Assembly: GCF_036370855.1 (NCBI RefSeq)
Contig: NC_088100.1
Coordinates: 38,080,563-38,144,562 of the forward strand
DNA: 64,000 nucleotides
Source: Dromaius novaehollandiae
Lineage: Eukaryota > Chordata > Aves > Casuariiformes > Dromaiidae
Reading direction: 5' to 3'
Each line of letters opens with the position of its first letter. Within the stretch, counting starts at the first letter, position 1. The position numbers were made by a program, and so were the translations under genes. The notes under the pieces were generated by a model. It did not search any database. It saw only the letters and a list, made by a program, of their open reading frames with translations, and was not told the origin of the DNA. This document shows, piece after piece, positions 1 through 12,428 of the stretch.

Positions 1-3000
1 CTGTTTATCCAAAAAAGTCCCCTGGACAGCTACATTTCTGCTGCTAGGCTTCAGCAAAGCTTCCTTCATCCTCACTACAGAGAGCACCACCACAGGTAAG
101 TTCTGCATCACAGCGATCTGTGAGGACAGAAGTGTTGTCCTCCAGTATCAAACACTCATACCTCAGCTGACAAAAGCCCTGAGCTGACATGAGAAGACTT
201 TTGTCATAGATGTGGCGTGACCATGCATAACCTGTGTCTGTGCGAGGGGGCTGTAATGGGTGCATTATGCCAGTGCAGCTGTAAAATGCAGTGGCTCTGG
301 ATGGCTGACAGGGCCCAAATCCCTGAAGGGAGACACTGTCCCATCACACTGCCTGTCAAACTGCTACCCAGAAGGCAGGTCACTTGCTCCAGGCACAGTC
401 AGTAGTTTTCAATGTTGGTGTCAGAGTTGGATGCTTGGAGAGGTGTTTTAAGAGACACACGGTCCCTGGGCAGAAACCGCCTCACACATAGGAAAGTGCC
501 TGGTCAATTTTGATTCTCATTCTCATGACCGAAGGGCAAGAAAAATTATTTTCCCTTCATATCCAATGAAGAGAAAAGGAAATAGGTTAGTTTACTTCCT
601 TTTCTTTTCATTGCCTTTATTTCCTTGCCTTTTCCTTCTAGCCTATTCAAGGGCTGTGAAAACAAAAGTGGCTAAATATTAAAAATTTGAACTCTTGAAT
701 TACTAGCTATATGAAGAATTTCCAGTTTTGCAACATGAAGGAAAGCTCTCAATTTATCTTGCAGAGCAGATTTAAAAATCCGAAGAAATCCCATTGAAAA
801 CGCAGCAAAACAGAAAAAACTTCGTAAAAGTCCTTTGTTTAAATGATTTTAAATGTAAAACCTCATATTGCAAGCTCCCTGATATCCTATCTGTATGTTT
901 CATTACTGGAGAGAAAATTTCCCCTACAAGGAAGAGGAAATGCAAGGTTTCTGCCTACTCAGTCCCCTGAAAGGAGTGGTCAGCAGGTGACCAAGACTAC
1001 AAAGAGGAAAAAAGACTACCTGATAAACCACAAAACTCTAGTCAAGTTTCCCATTACCCATGATGTCCTACGGGAAGGATGACAGACCTGATGGTAATTT
1101 CTGCATAGTCACATGGTCTGTTAAGCTGTGATCAGAGGACAATTTCCTGATCCTTATATGCTTAATGAACGATACAGACAGTTGCACAGTTGAAAATGAG
1201 GCCCTGTGGGTCAGTCTTGCAAAACCACAAACGTATCACCAAATAGAAAGTATTACTAACCTCTATTCAAACAGGGCTCTCTTGGCAGGTTGTGTTACGC
1301 AACTTTTCCAAAAATATGTTAGATGTTGGCGGACGCCGAGAAATATCATCCAAGTCCTTTTCTCTCTCTCATTCTTCTTCTTTTTCCTTTAATAGTTAGT
1401 CAATTTGGTGTCCTGGAGAGAGAAAAAAAATGTTCCATGAAGAAATCACTTTGAAGCTTAATTTTTCACTGCCAAAGTACTTCGGACACTCATTTTTTCC
1501 AGTCTTTTTCTAACTTTTGTTATCACTACTGCTGACTCATCTCCTGATGCTGAAGGAAAAACAATTTTATGGGAACATGGAGAGGTCACAACTGAATTAT
1601 CTTGGCTGTTATAAATTGCTCTGCAAATCATTCTCCCCACTGCAATGGGACATATTTTCATGATTTCTGGGTCACAGCTAGTGCTCCATGGCAGAAGGAT
1701 GCCCAGTGAGTAGTGAAGTGTGTAGTCTTACATCTTGGACGCAAGGAACACCTCCTACCCAGGCTGCAGCAAACCATCATGCTCCTACATACTGCTGAAG
1801 AAATCCTCCAAAGGAATCTCATTCAGCTTTCCCCAGTAGGGAGAGAAAACCTCTAGCCTCCCCCGTACATGCTTACGAGATGCAGTAAATCAAGGCCAAC
1901 TCCTCAAGAAGCTTCTGGAGAACATAAAAGCCCTGCTCTTTTTTCCCCTACCTCCAAAACCTTCATGGGGATTTTTGCTATAGAAACAAACAAACCTCTG
2001 AATTATTTATGGCTGTTTCATAAAATTACATGTGTTTTCCACATATATATGCACAAAAATGTATTTGAAAATAGGTTAAGTAACTGCAATAAATCGCTGC
2101 TTCAGTGAATTTCATCTTCATTTCCTGTCTGCAAATCTTTCACAAGGAAGTAAAGAAATTAACAATTTTACTAGGACTTATTTGTAAATTTCTTTAACAA
2201 AAAATGCTTGGATATTGTATTGTTCGTGACTATTTAACCATACCTACTTACAATGACACTGTGCGTAGTTTCATCCCACTGATCAATTGGGTGTTTTTAT
2301 GTCTGTTCCCTTTTCAGAGGCAGGACACTGTGTGAGGAGAGTACGAACAGACTATGCAACTGAACATAGCATTAGCCTGCAGTGAATCTCTAAGCCTTTG
2401 TGCTTTTTTCATGATTTTTGTTGATCATTAATAAAATGAGTATGTGTGCATGTGTGTGTTCATGTGAAGATGGCAGAGGTTGGTCAGTAATAGATATAAA
2501 ACAGAAAAACCACTTCTGACTTTCAAGAAGCACTACAGGATATACTTCTTACCAAGAGCTGCACTGTACAAGCCATGAAGCATATGTGGGCTACTGGGCT
2601 GTTCATCTATTCTTCAGCTGGTGAAATTACAGAGTATCTCACAGCCTGCATGTTAAAATGAATCTCAAATTATTTTTAGGCAAAGTGACATAGTTTCAGT
2701 AAGAGAGGGTAAGCTTGCTCCTGCCCTAAAATAGGCTCGCCTTGCAGTTAGCATACTTATCAGACAAAATATCCCACATGCAGACTAAGCAATGTATTCA
2801 CTGGACTGCTGCATGAAAGGAGCACGATTCCAGTTTGAGGAGAAAAGGATGTTGCTGTTCCATGTTGTGCTGAGACAGTCTAGGGGCAGGTGTGCCATTT
2901 TCAAATCACCTACTACATTGAGACCTTCAAGCAAGGCAGATAGAGGAATGCTGCTCATATTCTGCATCCTTTTAGGTTTTAAGCATGAGATTGTTGCCAA

Positions 3001-6000
3001 ATGATTGTCATTATCAAAAATAAGCTTGTTCTGGACTTGAGCAGAAGCCAAATCTTGGCTACTAGGCCACCAACCACATTTTAAGCATCTCCAGCATTAG
3101 GCTACAGCCAAGTGAAGGCGTTGAGGATTGAAATGCTGGAGGTAGGCACCTGCTGGTAGGTCTTAAGTTCTACTTTATGTGAACTCTCCCTTGGATCACG
3201 TTCTTGGTGAACTCTTTTCCACCTCAATCAGCTGCCTGGATTTGTCATTGACATTTGGAATATTTCTCATTAAGATTTGCTGTGGGAAGTCTGGAATACA
3301 CATAATGAAAAAAAAAAAAAGCAAGAATAAATCTTCTCAGGACATGTTTAACTGAGGGCTGATGGCTCAGATTACCATTGGCATCAGCTGCTGCTGAGCA
3401 TTTCCAGTCCTGGCATTCATGAGAGTAGTGATAAAATACATGTAACGTCTGTCAATCCCTATTTCAACAGTGGACTTCAGAGTTGAATAAACAAAATTCT
3501 AAGCACTGTAGTTTGATTTTCTTTCTGGAAATGACTTTCATAAGAAATTTAAGATAAACAGACGAGAAAGTTCACTATGGGCATGTGGTGTTCATCAAGG
3601 AGAACTTCCAAATCAGCAGGAGTTTTTCTCCACAGAATTGGAGACCACCACCACGTCATCATCATCATCATGTGCTCATTTGGACCCCACCAGCTACCAT
3701 GGCTGAAAGTCAACAGTGCCTTTTTCTGTCAGTTTGACCAACAGCACTTTCAGGGTTTAAGTTGCTAGAAGCTGATAAAATGAAATAGAACTAACTTATC
3801 ATGATAGGCACTTGCCTATTTGTATTCTCAGACCAAGGTCTTGTGTAGGTTACTCTCTAAATTGCTATTTAAGTGCTAGACTACCATAGAAATCACAGCA
3901 GAAAAGTTTACTTGCTGTGGCACTCACAATTCTTCTTGGCCACGCATCATACTGAACCACAGGGTTCACTTACCTCCTCTCACGACCTGGGTACACACAT
4001 GGCCACTTAAAATCTCCTGTGATGAGCAGTCTCTTCCTTTAAGCTTGGATGGCTTGTTTTGAATCTAGTCAAGATAAGCATTAGGTAACATCTCCACAAG
4101 AGATCACTGTGTGTCTTCCGTCACATCTGTAGGGAATACGGAAAAAATGGTTGTCGTTTCTCATAGGCAATGTTACACAGAATCTTAAAATGCCCTACAA
4201 GGAATTCAAAGCGTTGTTGGCTCATACCTTCACTTCACAGCATATTTATTTCTAAGTGGCATTCTGATATATTTATCTATTCCAGCCTGTAGGTCTTTTC
4301 CAAAATCTTTTCTTTTCTTACTCTTAAGTCTTGGGTTAGTTTGTTCTTTTTTTCATGACTGTTCATTACCAGTTCCTGTAAGTTTTCAATTAACTGCTTT
4401 CTGTGAACATATGCCTCAAAAGTTTTAACAATTTTGTTTCTCCTGTTACATTCCTTTCCCTGTTTACATATCACATATTCTAAGTTGCAGTCTTTCATGT
4501 GACACAGTCTGAGGCACACTGTAACTCATGGGTCACCGCATGAAGGGCAGATGTACTGTAGACAGCTGTTTCTCTTGTCAGCATTAGAGATGCCTTCCAT
4601 GCTCTTCCTGGATGATACAGGTCTGGATGTGCCTGTTGAAATCCTGCCTCTGTCAGGATGACGTTTGTCACAGAGCTAGAATTTCTCTATTTATCTCCTC
4701 TCGCCATAGCTCTGCCCCGCAGCTTATAGAACAAACTCTTACAATTCTCCAAAACACATTTGCTAATATCATTTCAGTGCATGGTGAACTCTTCTGCTGT
4801 CATGGACCACAGAATGACCTTTCTTCCTGCTTACACCAAGCTAACCCAACTGTGCATTTTAAACGTAGAACATTCTTCCTTTGTGGATTAGAAGAGTAAA
4901 TCTGTATCCAAAGCGCTTTCCAAGGTGAGTTACCTTATACAAATCCTGCACAGCAGCCCATCTACTAATCCAGGGCTCCCTGTCACAGAAACAAAATGAT
5001 CTCTAAAGGCCAGTTACACAGAAGGTTGCCAAGACACAGCTCTTTCTGACTGTCTACAAACTTGGGGAGATTTTTTTCTCTACCTTTTCCTCTTTTAGGC
5101 AAAGTATTGAAGCTTTTACTCAGCACAGTTAAACTCTGACCCCAAAGCTGACTCAAGAAGCCCAAAGAGAGTGAATCTGTAAGTACAGTAACGGCTCCGC
5201 ACCTGCCAGTGGATTTCACTGGCTATTCACAGAAGATGTTGCAAAAGCTTCCAAGTCTGATTCCTCCCCAACTGCTTTCCCAGTTTCCATTTCTAATGTT
5301 CTGATACGCTCTTTATCCTATAGCAATTCTCCTTATGATATTATTTTAAGATTAACTTTATGGGATAATTTGATCATGTGTGGGTGTAAGGAGAAGATTT
5401 AGTTTCAAAAATCTATAGAATTGTTTGCTACCTTTGGCAACAGTATGCTATTGTTCTGCTGTTTTTATCACATACAGCCAGCTATATCTGATTCTTGTAG
5501 AAAATAGGCTTGAAAGCAGCTTTGATATCAAGATATTTCCATTACAAATCCTTTGAGTGTTACAAAACTCATGGACGATATGGTAGTAACTTACAATATG
5601 CCTTGATGAACATCTTAACCCAGAACGTCAATACCACAGAAGCTCGCTAGGATAAACAGCACTGCGCATAATACTGCACAGAACCCTTTCTCTCTGCCTT
5701 TCTCTTTCAAGTCTTAATAGCTAAAGAATATGAACAAAGTAACTGTGGCATAGCCACAGGTCTATGGAATTCCAGCTTCTAGCTACCTTGTTAATGAACC
5801 AGACGAAACATGGCAAAAAATATCAGTATGAAATTAGCAAGCAACACTCATTCCCACAGAGACAGCAGTTATTCCCAGCATCAGTAGTCACTAGCATGAT
5901 TCTTTGGAACAAAATTCAAAACCATCTTCCAGCATCTGAAACAAATTAATTCTGTGATTGAGCTGCGGCAGGGTGTAATGAATAATCTCTCTGCAATTGC

Positions 6001-8258
6001 TCCTTTGTACTTAAAACACTCTTCACAACTTATGTAGTTCTACTTGCCAGTGGGGCACTGAAACACTGCAGAAGAAAAACTGCCATTTATAGTCCAGCAG
6101 AACAACAGATAGACCTACACCAAAATCATAGCTGCTCAGAGGGATCCCAGTTCATTCTTCCTATCACACTGCAGGGCATAAGACTCAAACCTGGTTATTT
6201 CTGGGATGTGAACTTGAAAATTTGGGGCCACAACTCATTTTGAATATCCAGCATCTGGTAAACCTTTTTTATGTCTCCTCTCTGAGAGAGTGAAGTGGGG
6301 TCACAGTATAGGCAATTAACCCATATTAGGGCTTGATATTTGATTCTACCAGTCAGTGTTTGTGATTTTGAGCATAAAACTTCTATCTGTTTTCAGTGTT
6401 CTTGTTCCACAAGCTAAGCATTCAGATTGCCCACTTCACAAGCCTTTATGAAGATGATTTGATTGTTATTTCTACCATGTTCAGCTATCACAGTGAAAAA
6501 AGCCATGGGGGGTAAAAAAAGAAAAATGAGTATTCGTGGTCCTTCATGAGTTACAAGTTAAATAAAATCAAATTTATTTATCCCCATTACTAAAGAGTTG
6601 ACTACAGCACCCATGCTTATAAAGGAACAGTATCTTCATCAAAAAGAAGTTCCATCAACTACATCAGAACTTCCTCTAGAATTAGTGCATTCACCTTCAT
6701 TAGGGATATTAATGATCCAACCTAGAAGGAAAGGAACATCCTACAGTATAGGTTTTGCACATGCATAGCTCTATGGAATATCCTAATACTGATACACACA
6801 ACACACCATGAGAAGTACATGCCAAAAGAGCAAGTAATGGATTATTCTATTCAGATGATGAATAATAATGCCACAGTTTATTGAAAAAATGACTACATTT
6901 GCATATTCTCCTATTCCTCTTTTCAAGGCTAGACATGTTATTTCTCCAGATTTTGTGTATTTAATTTTGTTCCAAAAGTCAGGAAACATGTTGTTAAACT
7001 TCTCATTCTGTCTCATTTTGACTCCATATATTATCTCTAAAACAATGAATGACCAAAACTTGGATTTAGCAAGGACTATAGTTCAGTTTCTTGCTATGAG
7101 ACATCATTTAAAGGTAATTTATAGCCTTTGCATTTGCTCATGCATTTAATTTGGATGATGCAGTGCCAGTTTTTGAAGAACTAACTCATAAATGTCTTTC
7201 TTACATTTTTGCTGGAACTAGTACCAGAAAAAAACGGTGGATAAAATAAAATTGCAGAAATAAATGACCTGTATTTTATCTTTGATGGAAAAGGCTAACT
7301 ATCAAAGGGTAGGAAGAACAGATTTGTGACTAAGTGGCACAACTAGATTCTAGGAGAAGTGAGATGCTGATTCTGCCAGATCCTGAGAATCAGATAATCA
7401 AATGGTACAATTAGGTGTTTCTCTATTGATTTTGATAGACTTTTACCATTTTCACAAGTGGAAAATCTGGCTCTGAGATTCCAGATGCATCTGGCTAGAG
7501 AAGCCTCAGCTGAAACTGGCTCCTCGGAAGATGTTGGACAGTATGTTGGAGTGTTGCATAAGAAAAAATAAAAGGAGTGCTCTCTTAGATATGTTCATGT
7601 GGATGAACACTCTTTCAGTTGCCAGTTCTTTTCCTTCAAATGGATAAAAAATTGATAGGAACAGGCCTGGAAAATACACTCATCTGCAGTTCTCAAGGGC
7701 AGCCACAATAGCTGTGATTATGGTACCGTATGACTTTGGTGACCTTGCTAGACTAAGTGCATACAGCTGTGTTTTGAATGACTGAGCTAAGAAGCAGGTC
7801 TGCATGGTGAGCTCATGTGGTTTTGAATGGTTATTTTTTGGTAAGGAAGATGAAACAAGAGGACAATATTGATTCCAGCCATGTTGGTGAAAAAGTCAGA
7901 AGCAGTTACCCAAATATTTTACTGGACAGGCAGAAGGAGTAAAACACTGTATCTGAGCCTTCCAAAAACCATAATGTTCACTGTAGGATGTAGGTAGGAC
8001 GAATGGGCAGTGTCTGGAGTATGGAGGTGCTGAGGATTGTTTCAATAGCATATAGAAAGCACAGATAGTTAATAAATAAGATTTATAAGAGAAAGTGATA
8101 TGCTAGCTTTTTCAGAAAGGGAATATCAGAAATACCTGTCTTCCCTACTTAGCCATCATTTGAAACACAGAGTTTTTCTCCCAAACAATATATGCTATGT
8201 TGAGAGTTCACTTGCTATCCACCAAAACATCCTGGTACCCTACATTCTCAGATGTCAA
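1..8258. other. AT-rich stretch without recognised genes
   Basis: All open frames here are short (under about 100 codons), overlap on both strands and show no domain I recognise. Small simple-sequence patches are visible: a 13-base A run near 3,308, CAC/ATC triplets near 3,648-3,672 and a TG-rich patch near 2,440-2,465. It reads as intergenic or deep intronic DNA. An exon of a rapidly evolving gene could be missed by eye. Confidence 0.6.
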
Positions 8259-8444
8259 ACTGAAGTAATTAGAAAGCAGTATGAAGAACTTCAGATATAG
8301 AATATCAACCATTAAGTGCATATACTAATCTGGATTAAATTCTAGTAGTGTACTGAAGTAATTAGAAAGCAGTATGAAGAACTTCAGATATAGAATATCA
8401 ACCATTAAGTGCATATACTAATCTGGATTAAATTCTAGTAGTGT
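8259..8444. repeat. Perfect 93-bp tandem duplication (two copies)
   Basis: Bases 8,259-8,351 and 8,352-8,444 are identical over all 93 positions; each copy begins ACTGAAGTAATTAG and ends TTCTAGTAGTGT. The match stops right after the second copy and does not extend to the left of the first. Zero divergence in otherwise non-coding AT-rich DNA means either a very recent duplication or an assembly artefact. The period is 31 codons, but no convincing coding frame runs through it. Confidence 0.97.
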
Positions 8445-9360
8445 ATGTACAAAATACTTCCAGAAACGGACTTCATTAGCTTACTGGAGGAACAGCCTTT
8501 TGAAGATTTAGGGCAGAAATGGAATGAGTCACTTGGAAGGTTCAGGTCAGTATGGATGCATTCTCCCACTGATCTTCTCTCTGTACCAGCTCCACAACAG
8601 AAATCAAAATTTAGTTTAAAGTTCAGGTCCTAATATGCAAAGCACTTCAAGAGATGATTGGCTTAAATTGCTTGATCAAGAAATTGCCTCTATGTCCAAA
8701 TCCAGGATCACTATTGTCACCTTCACTGCAATGCAACATGGTATTCTCAGCTAAGCAGAAAACAGTTGCTAAGGCTAGAGACAGGACTTTTACTGCAGCT
8801 CAGCCTTGGACTAGAATCCAGTCTCAGAAAGGATTTAAAGAATGTTTCAGATCTAAAGGTAGTACTTACTGGACTTACATTTACTTTATACTCACACTAA
8901 AATAGAAGGCTATAAAGAAAACCTGTAAACACACAAAGCCATTTCTCTTGGATACTGGAGGAAGAGTTTTTTACTTTAAAAAAAAATCCCCAGGCATCAG
9001 AGGCACCGGGCAGCCAGGGAGACTCCCCTTTCCTCCCAGAGCTCCTGACCCCCCACCCGGAGCTGCCCCACAGCCGGTGCATTACAATGGGCTGTGGTGG
9101 CACCCACAGTGCCACTTGGCCATGGCCACCAGCGTCCAGTCCCCAGTGTGACTCTGTGTCGGTGCAGGGCAGCATGGGGACACGCCAGCACTGCCTGGCA
9201 TGGGGACACTGCTTCACGTGCCCGGCTGTGGCACCATAGGACATGTGAACTGTTGCAACGGGACAGGTGCTATCAGCCCCATTCCCGACACATAGGGATG
9301 GTCCAGGGACCTTCACCACAGGGCTCATTGTGCCCATCATGGGCTCTTTGGTAAGGAAGC
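8445..9360. other. Transition from AT-rich to GC-rich DNA, no gene recognised
   Basis: The sequence becomes clearly GC-richer from about 8,990. A 204-codon open frame on the minus strand (8,897-9,511) lies here. It has no recognisable domain, and its upstream part is antisense to the PH-domain remnant at 9,361-9,492, so I treat it as a chance frame in GC-rich DNA. Confidence 0.5.
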
Positions 9361-9492
9361 CTTTCAGTCCCTGCAGCCACTGAGCATCTTTGTGTCGAAC
9401 AGGAGCCCTGAGCTTCTCAGCGACCATGTGGAGGTGATGTGGCACCACTGAATGAAGGACAGGTACCTCTTGCTCTTCCCTGATGCAATTGC
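9361..9492 (+). pseudogene. PH-domain remnant, ARHGAP20/TAGAP-like (first part)
   Basis: In one plus-strand frame the sequence reads ..SPELLSDHVEVMWHH, then a TGA stop (9,449-9,451), then MKDRYLLLFPDAIATA. The pattern of hydrophobic strand, short turn, basic R-Y/H-L-x-LF-x-D is what the early strands of PH domains in Rho GAP/GEF proteins look like. ARHGAP20-type proteins have an R-H-L-F-L-F-N-D motif at this point (recalled). The in-frame stop within the domain, and no clear splice donor after it, point to a pseudogene. On its own this assignment is weak. It is strengthened by the second remnant 0.8 kb downstream, which fits the next part of the same domain. No GAP catalytic domain was found nearby. 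Exon limits are approximate. Confidence 0.35.
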
Positions 9493-10293
9493 TACTGCCA
9501 GCTTCAGGCAATATCAGCCACAGCCATCCTTCCTCCCCACCATGGCCTCTGCCATGAGCCCCAGGGCACTGCTCCTCCCCTGAGCTGCTCCACTGCAGGA
9601 GAAAGTGTCTGCCTGGGGTTGCCTGTGCAGCACCTGGCCCACAGCAGACACAGGCTGGTTCATTTTAACTCTGGCAGGGCTGCAAAAGCAAAGCAGCACG
9701 TGCTTTCATGTCAGCCTGAATGCCAACAGAGGTGCCCACAGCTGGGCAGGAGCAGGGATTTTAGCTAAGGTCTTTGCATTTGCTTCTCACTGAATAGGAT
9801 CTCTCTGCAACATGTACTAATACCTCTGCAACATGTATTAATACTGCTAAATATTGCTTATCAAAGCCCCCAGAATCCAAAAGCCCCACAGAAGTCACTC
9901 AAAAGGAGGCCATCCTTCTGTCCTCACTGCATATCCAATATGTGGATGCTCTTTGCTCCCAATGAGAACTTGTGGTCCAAATGACCTGCAGTCTCCTGCA
10001 TGGGTGTCCCTACGCTGCAGGTACAGACAGAGTTTTCCTTTAATTTGGGGATGTGTAAGAGGAAAGGGACAGGCTCCTGGTTTTGCCATCCTGATTGGCA
10101 GCCCCTGATGAAGCAGTGACTTTTCAGAAGTGCTCTGTGTGTGTACTGGGACTCAGGCTCCTTTCTCCCATATGAGGCTCACGGTGGCCACCCCAAAGCT
10201 CTGCCTCCAGGAAATGGCTCTCCCCTGGAGGACTGCTGGGGCTGCCCTCACAACTGTGACCTGGAAGTCAGTCCCTGCTCTTCTTCCTGGCAG

Positions 10294-10467
10294 ATGTGGC
10301 TCTGCCGTCTGGCCGAAGCACCTGGTTGGTCTCAGTGAGCTGTGGGTGGTGTGCAGTGAGGACAAGGCGGAGACTGGGCATGAAGAACAGGAGGAGGCAC
10401 TGGGCATCAAATGCAGCAATACCCTCATCCTCATCTGGCCCATCAGCCTGTGCATGGTCACTTTCGG
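10294..10467 (+). pseudogene. PH-domain remnant, ARHGAP20/TAGAP-like (second part)
   Basis: A candidate exon is bounded by a pyrimidine-rich acceptor (..TTCTTCCTGGCAG, ending 10,293) and a perfect donor, GTGAGT, at 10,468. Its frame contains KHLVGLSELWVV, an acidic insert rich in E and D, and TLILIWPISLCMVTF. The last part fits the end of an ARHGAP20-family PH domain, where a strand, a W-P pair and a V-x-T-F strand follow each other (family pattern recalled). The frame is open through the exon. The expected downstream RA and RhoGAP exons are not visible: only about 0.8 kb separates this block from the RSPH3 remnant. It is therefore a truncated gene copy or a relic. TAGAP-like and ARHGAP20-like cannot be told apart by eye. 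Confidence 0.5.
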
Positions 10468-11295
10468 GTGAGTCTTGGTGACACGTCACGAGGCCAAGGC
10501 GGGTGAAGGGCACCATGCTTGCCTTCAGTCCTCTGCAGGCTTGCTCGAGCTCAGCTCAGGCTGTGGGGGTGAAAGTAGAGGCTCTGCTTTGGTTTCAGAC
10601 CAGGACCCCATGAGTTTTTAAAGGCAAGAACAGGAATGCTGAGGCTCCTGCTTCCCCTGCAGTGAATGCAAAGCTGTGTGCCTTCCTGGGAAGCGAGGGA
10701 AGCAACCTCATTTCCAGGAAGGGCCGAGCTCAGAAAGAGGGGCAGGTTCCTGCCACAAGTCCGTAGTAAACCCACAGCCTCTCCGGTGCCCCCCCGGCTC
10801 CATTGCAGGAGCTGTTTGTGTAAGAGATTTTCCCTAGGATAAGAGAGGTAGACTTCCAACCAAGCACCGCATGCTGATACAGCTGTACTGTTACTGCAAG
10901 GCCATTTCCAGTGGGGCTAGAAATAGTGTCATTCTCCCAAGCCAGAAGGACCAGTGGTCTCTGTTTTGCCACTGCCTGTCTGCAGAGAGAGGCTATGAAG
11001 ACAGAGGCCTGTTTTCCACAAAACAGGTTAGTAAATATGATCCCCATGCCCTGCTTGCACTGTCTGAAATGCCCTGGCAGGAACGATTTCCAAGGACAGC
11101 AGACATTACAGAGAACATGGCCTCCAACCCGGTGGACTTTTGGAGTTGGGGTTGGGGTTTGGTGCTTTTCTGCACAGAATTCATTTTGCTGCCCATCCCC
11201 TGGAGACAGTTCGCTCTGCTGAACTGCAGCTGTAAAAAGCATGACTTTAAATTGAAAGCTAAACAAAATCCATTCCTCATGCTTTTGCTTTCCAG
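10468..11295 (+). other. Interval between PH and RSPH3 remnants; possible further RSPH3 exon end at 11,026
   Basis: A donor-like CAG|GTTAGT lies at 11,024-11,032. If an exon ended at 11,026, its last base would complete the split first codon (Glu) of the RSPH3 block that starts at 11,296, giving Thr-Glu-Leu as in RSPH3 proteins. The frame upstream hits a TGA within 10 codons and the similarity is thin, so this is only a suggestion. Frames of 149 and 203 codons on opposite strands overlap here and neither shows a known domain. Confidence 0.25.
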
Positions 11296-11441
11296 AGCTG
11301 CATGCGGAAGAGCCTCTTGAGCATGCAGTATTCGTGCACACAGCGGGTCAGGAAAGTACACTTCTGGATAGACCATGCCCTCCGCTCTCTGCCAAAACAG
11401 AACCAGGCACAGATGTGGCCACACAAGTAGAACAAGGAGAG
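11296..11441 (+). pseudogene. RSPH3: RSPH3 pseudo-exon: segment before the axoneme-binding core
   Basis: The acceptor is TTTTGCTTTCCAG (ending 11,295). With a first codon split across the intron, the frame reads ELHAEEPLEH.., LLDRPCPPL, then GTDVATQVEQGE. Human RSPH3 (recalled) has ELYLEE.., FLDRPPTPL and GKDVATQIEEGE at the same spacing; the stretch from ELH to DRP is 27 residues in both. The exon should end after GAG at 11,441, where the donor would be GTATGA. The window has ATATGA, a single G-to-A change that destroys the donor. The 146-nt length fits the phases on both sides. Confidence 0.8.
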
Positions 11442-12019
11442 ATATGAGGCGAAGTCTGGTCCACAAGTGCTGTCACAATATGTCCCATGGACAAAGCAAG
11501 TTGCTCAGGCAAAACTGAGCAGGAATTTTAGGGACCTTCTCCTCACAGAAAACATAAACATATGGTCTGCAATATCTGCTGTGAGGTGAGCTGCAGCACT
11601 GCAGAAGCTGTTTCTGCATATGCAGTGGCCAGGCTGCTTTCAGCTCTGAATTACAGTGCTGATAAATGCTCTCCCCTGTAGCAATAGCATCTAGCCCCAG
11701 AGGGGCTGAGAACACGGAGATGAGCAGAAAGGCCGTCCAGAGGAGCACTCTGCCTCTCCCTGGCAGCTGCCAAGGTGGCTGTAAGGAGGCCTATGGTGTT
11801 GCCAGGTCCATGCAACAAACTCAAGCTCATACTGGCCCACTCGCCGTTTACCCCCTGGCTGTGTTTGTGCTTCCTGCCATAGCTGACAAAGGGCCTGCAT
11901 CTGCACTTACCAGCACTACCTTCAGCACAAGCACTTTGCCTCCTTTCTCCTTGCTAGGAGGCTAAGAATGACGGTGATCTTGAGTGGTATCTCTCTGTTT
12001 CACTCACTCCCTGCTTCAG

Positions 12020-12231
12020 GTGTTCGACTTTTTGATGCAGAGGTCCAGCCCATCATGGAAAAGTTGATTGAGAAAGCAATGGAGAAAGCTTTCCTGGACA
12101 TCAAGGAGGACAAAGAAGAAGAACTGGCCGAGCTGCAGCCACTTGAGGCTGCGGATGGGGAACTGCCTCATGCAGTGTGTGCTGAGCCACAGCACTTGGA
12201 GGAGCAGGGGAAGGAACCCCAAGAGGAGAAG
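12020..12231 (+). pseudogene. RSPH3: RSPH3 pseudo-exon: axoneme-binding / RII-anchor helix segment
   Basis: A good acceptor (..CCCTGCTTCAG) precedes 12,020, and the donor AAG|GTAGGA is intact at 12,232. Right after the acceptor the phase-0 frame gives VFDF, as in the GELFDFD motif of RSPH3. Two extra T in the run 12,029-12,033 (5 instead of the 3 expected) then shift the frame. The shifted frame continues DAEVQPIMEKLIEKAMEKAF and ends ..HLEEQGKEPQEEK. From ELAEL to EEK both this copy and human RSPH3 (recalled) have 37 residues, with ELA, AE, LEEQ and EEK shared. The helix resembles the amphipathic RII-binding helix of the family. Confidence 0.85.
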
Positions 12232-12428
12232 GTAGGAGTCCTGAAGGGCAATGCAGGCCTGCCTGAATGCTCGTTGTAAGGGCTAAAGTGATTTCTAGCT
12301 TTAAAAGCCAAGACCATAAGGAAGTATGGTTGGCTTACAAGGGTAAATGTCTGAATGCCAAATAATGTCCTGAAGCAGCTGTTGCTGAAGCATGGGTGCG
12401 CAAAGTGAGCTGGCTGCAATTCCTGCAG

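Noticed and set aside
4277..4519. 80-codon minus-strand frame with Lys/Glu-rich, coiled-coil-like sequence
   Set aside because: No family match, no convincing splice sites, and length within chance expectation.
8897..9511. 204-codon minus-strand open frame
   Set aside because: No domain, biased Gly/Pro/Trp/His composition, and it overlaps the plus-strand PH remnant; GC-rich DNA yields such frames by chance.
10730..11341. 203- and 149-codon frames on opposite strands
   Set aside because: They overlap each other, show no known motif and run into the RSPH3 remnant, so they are probably chance frames.
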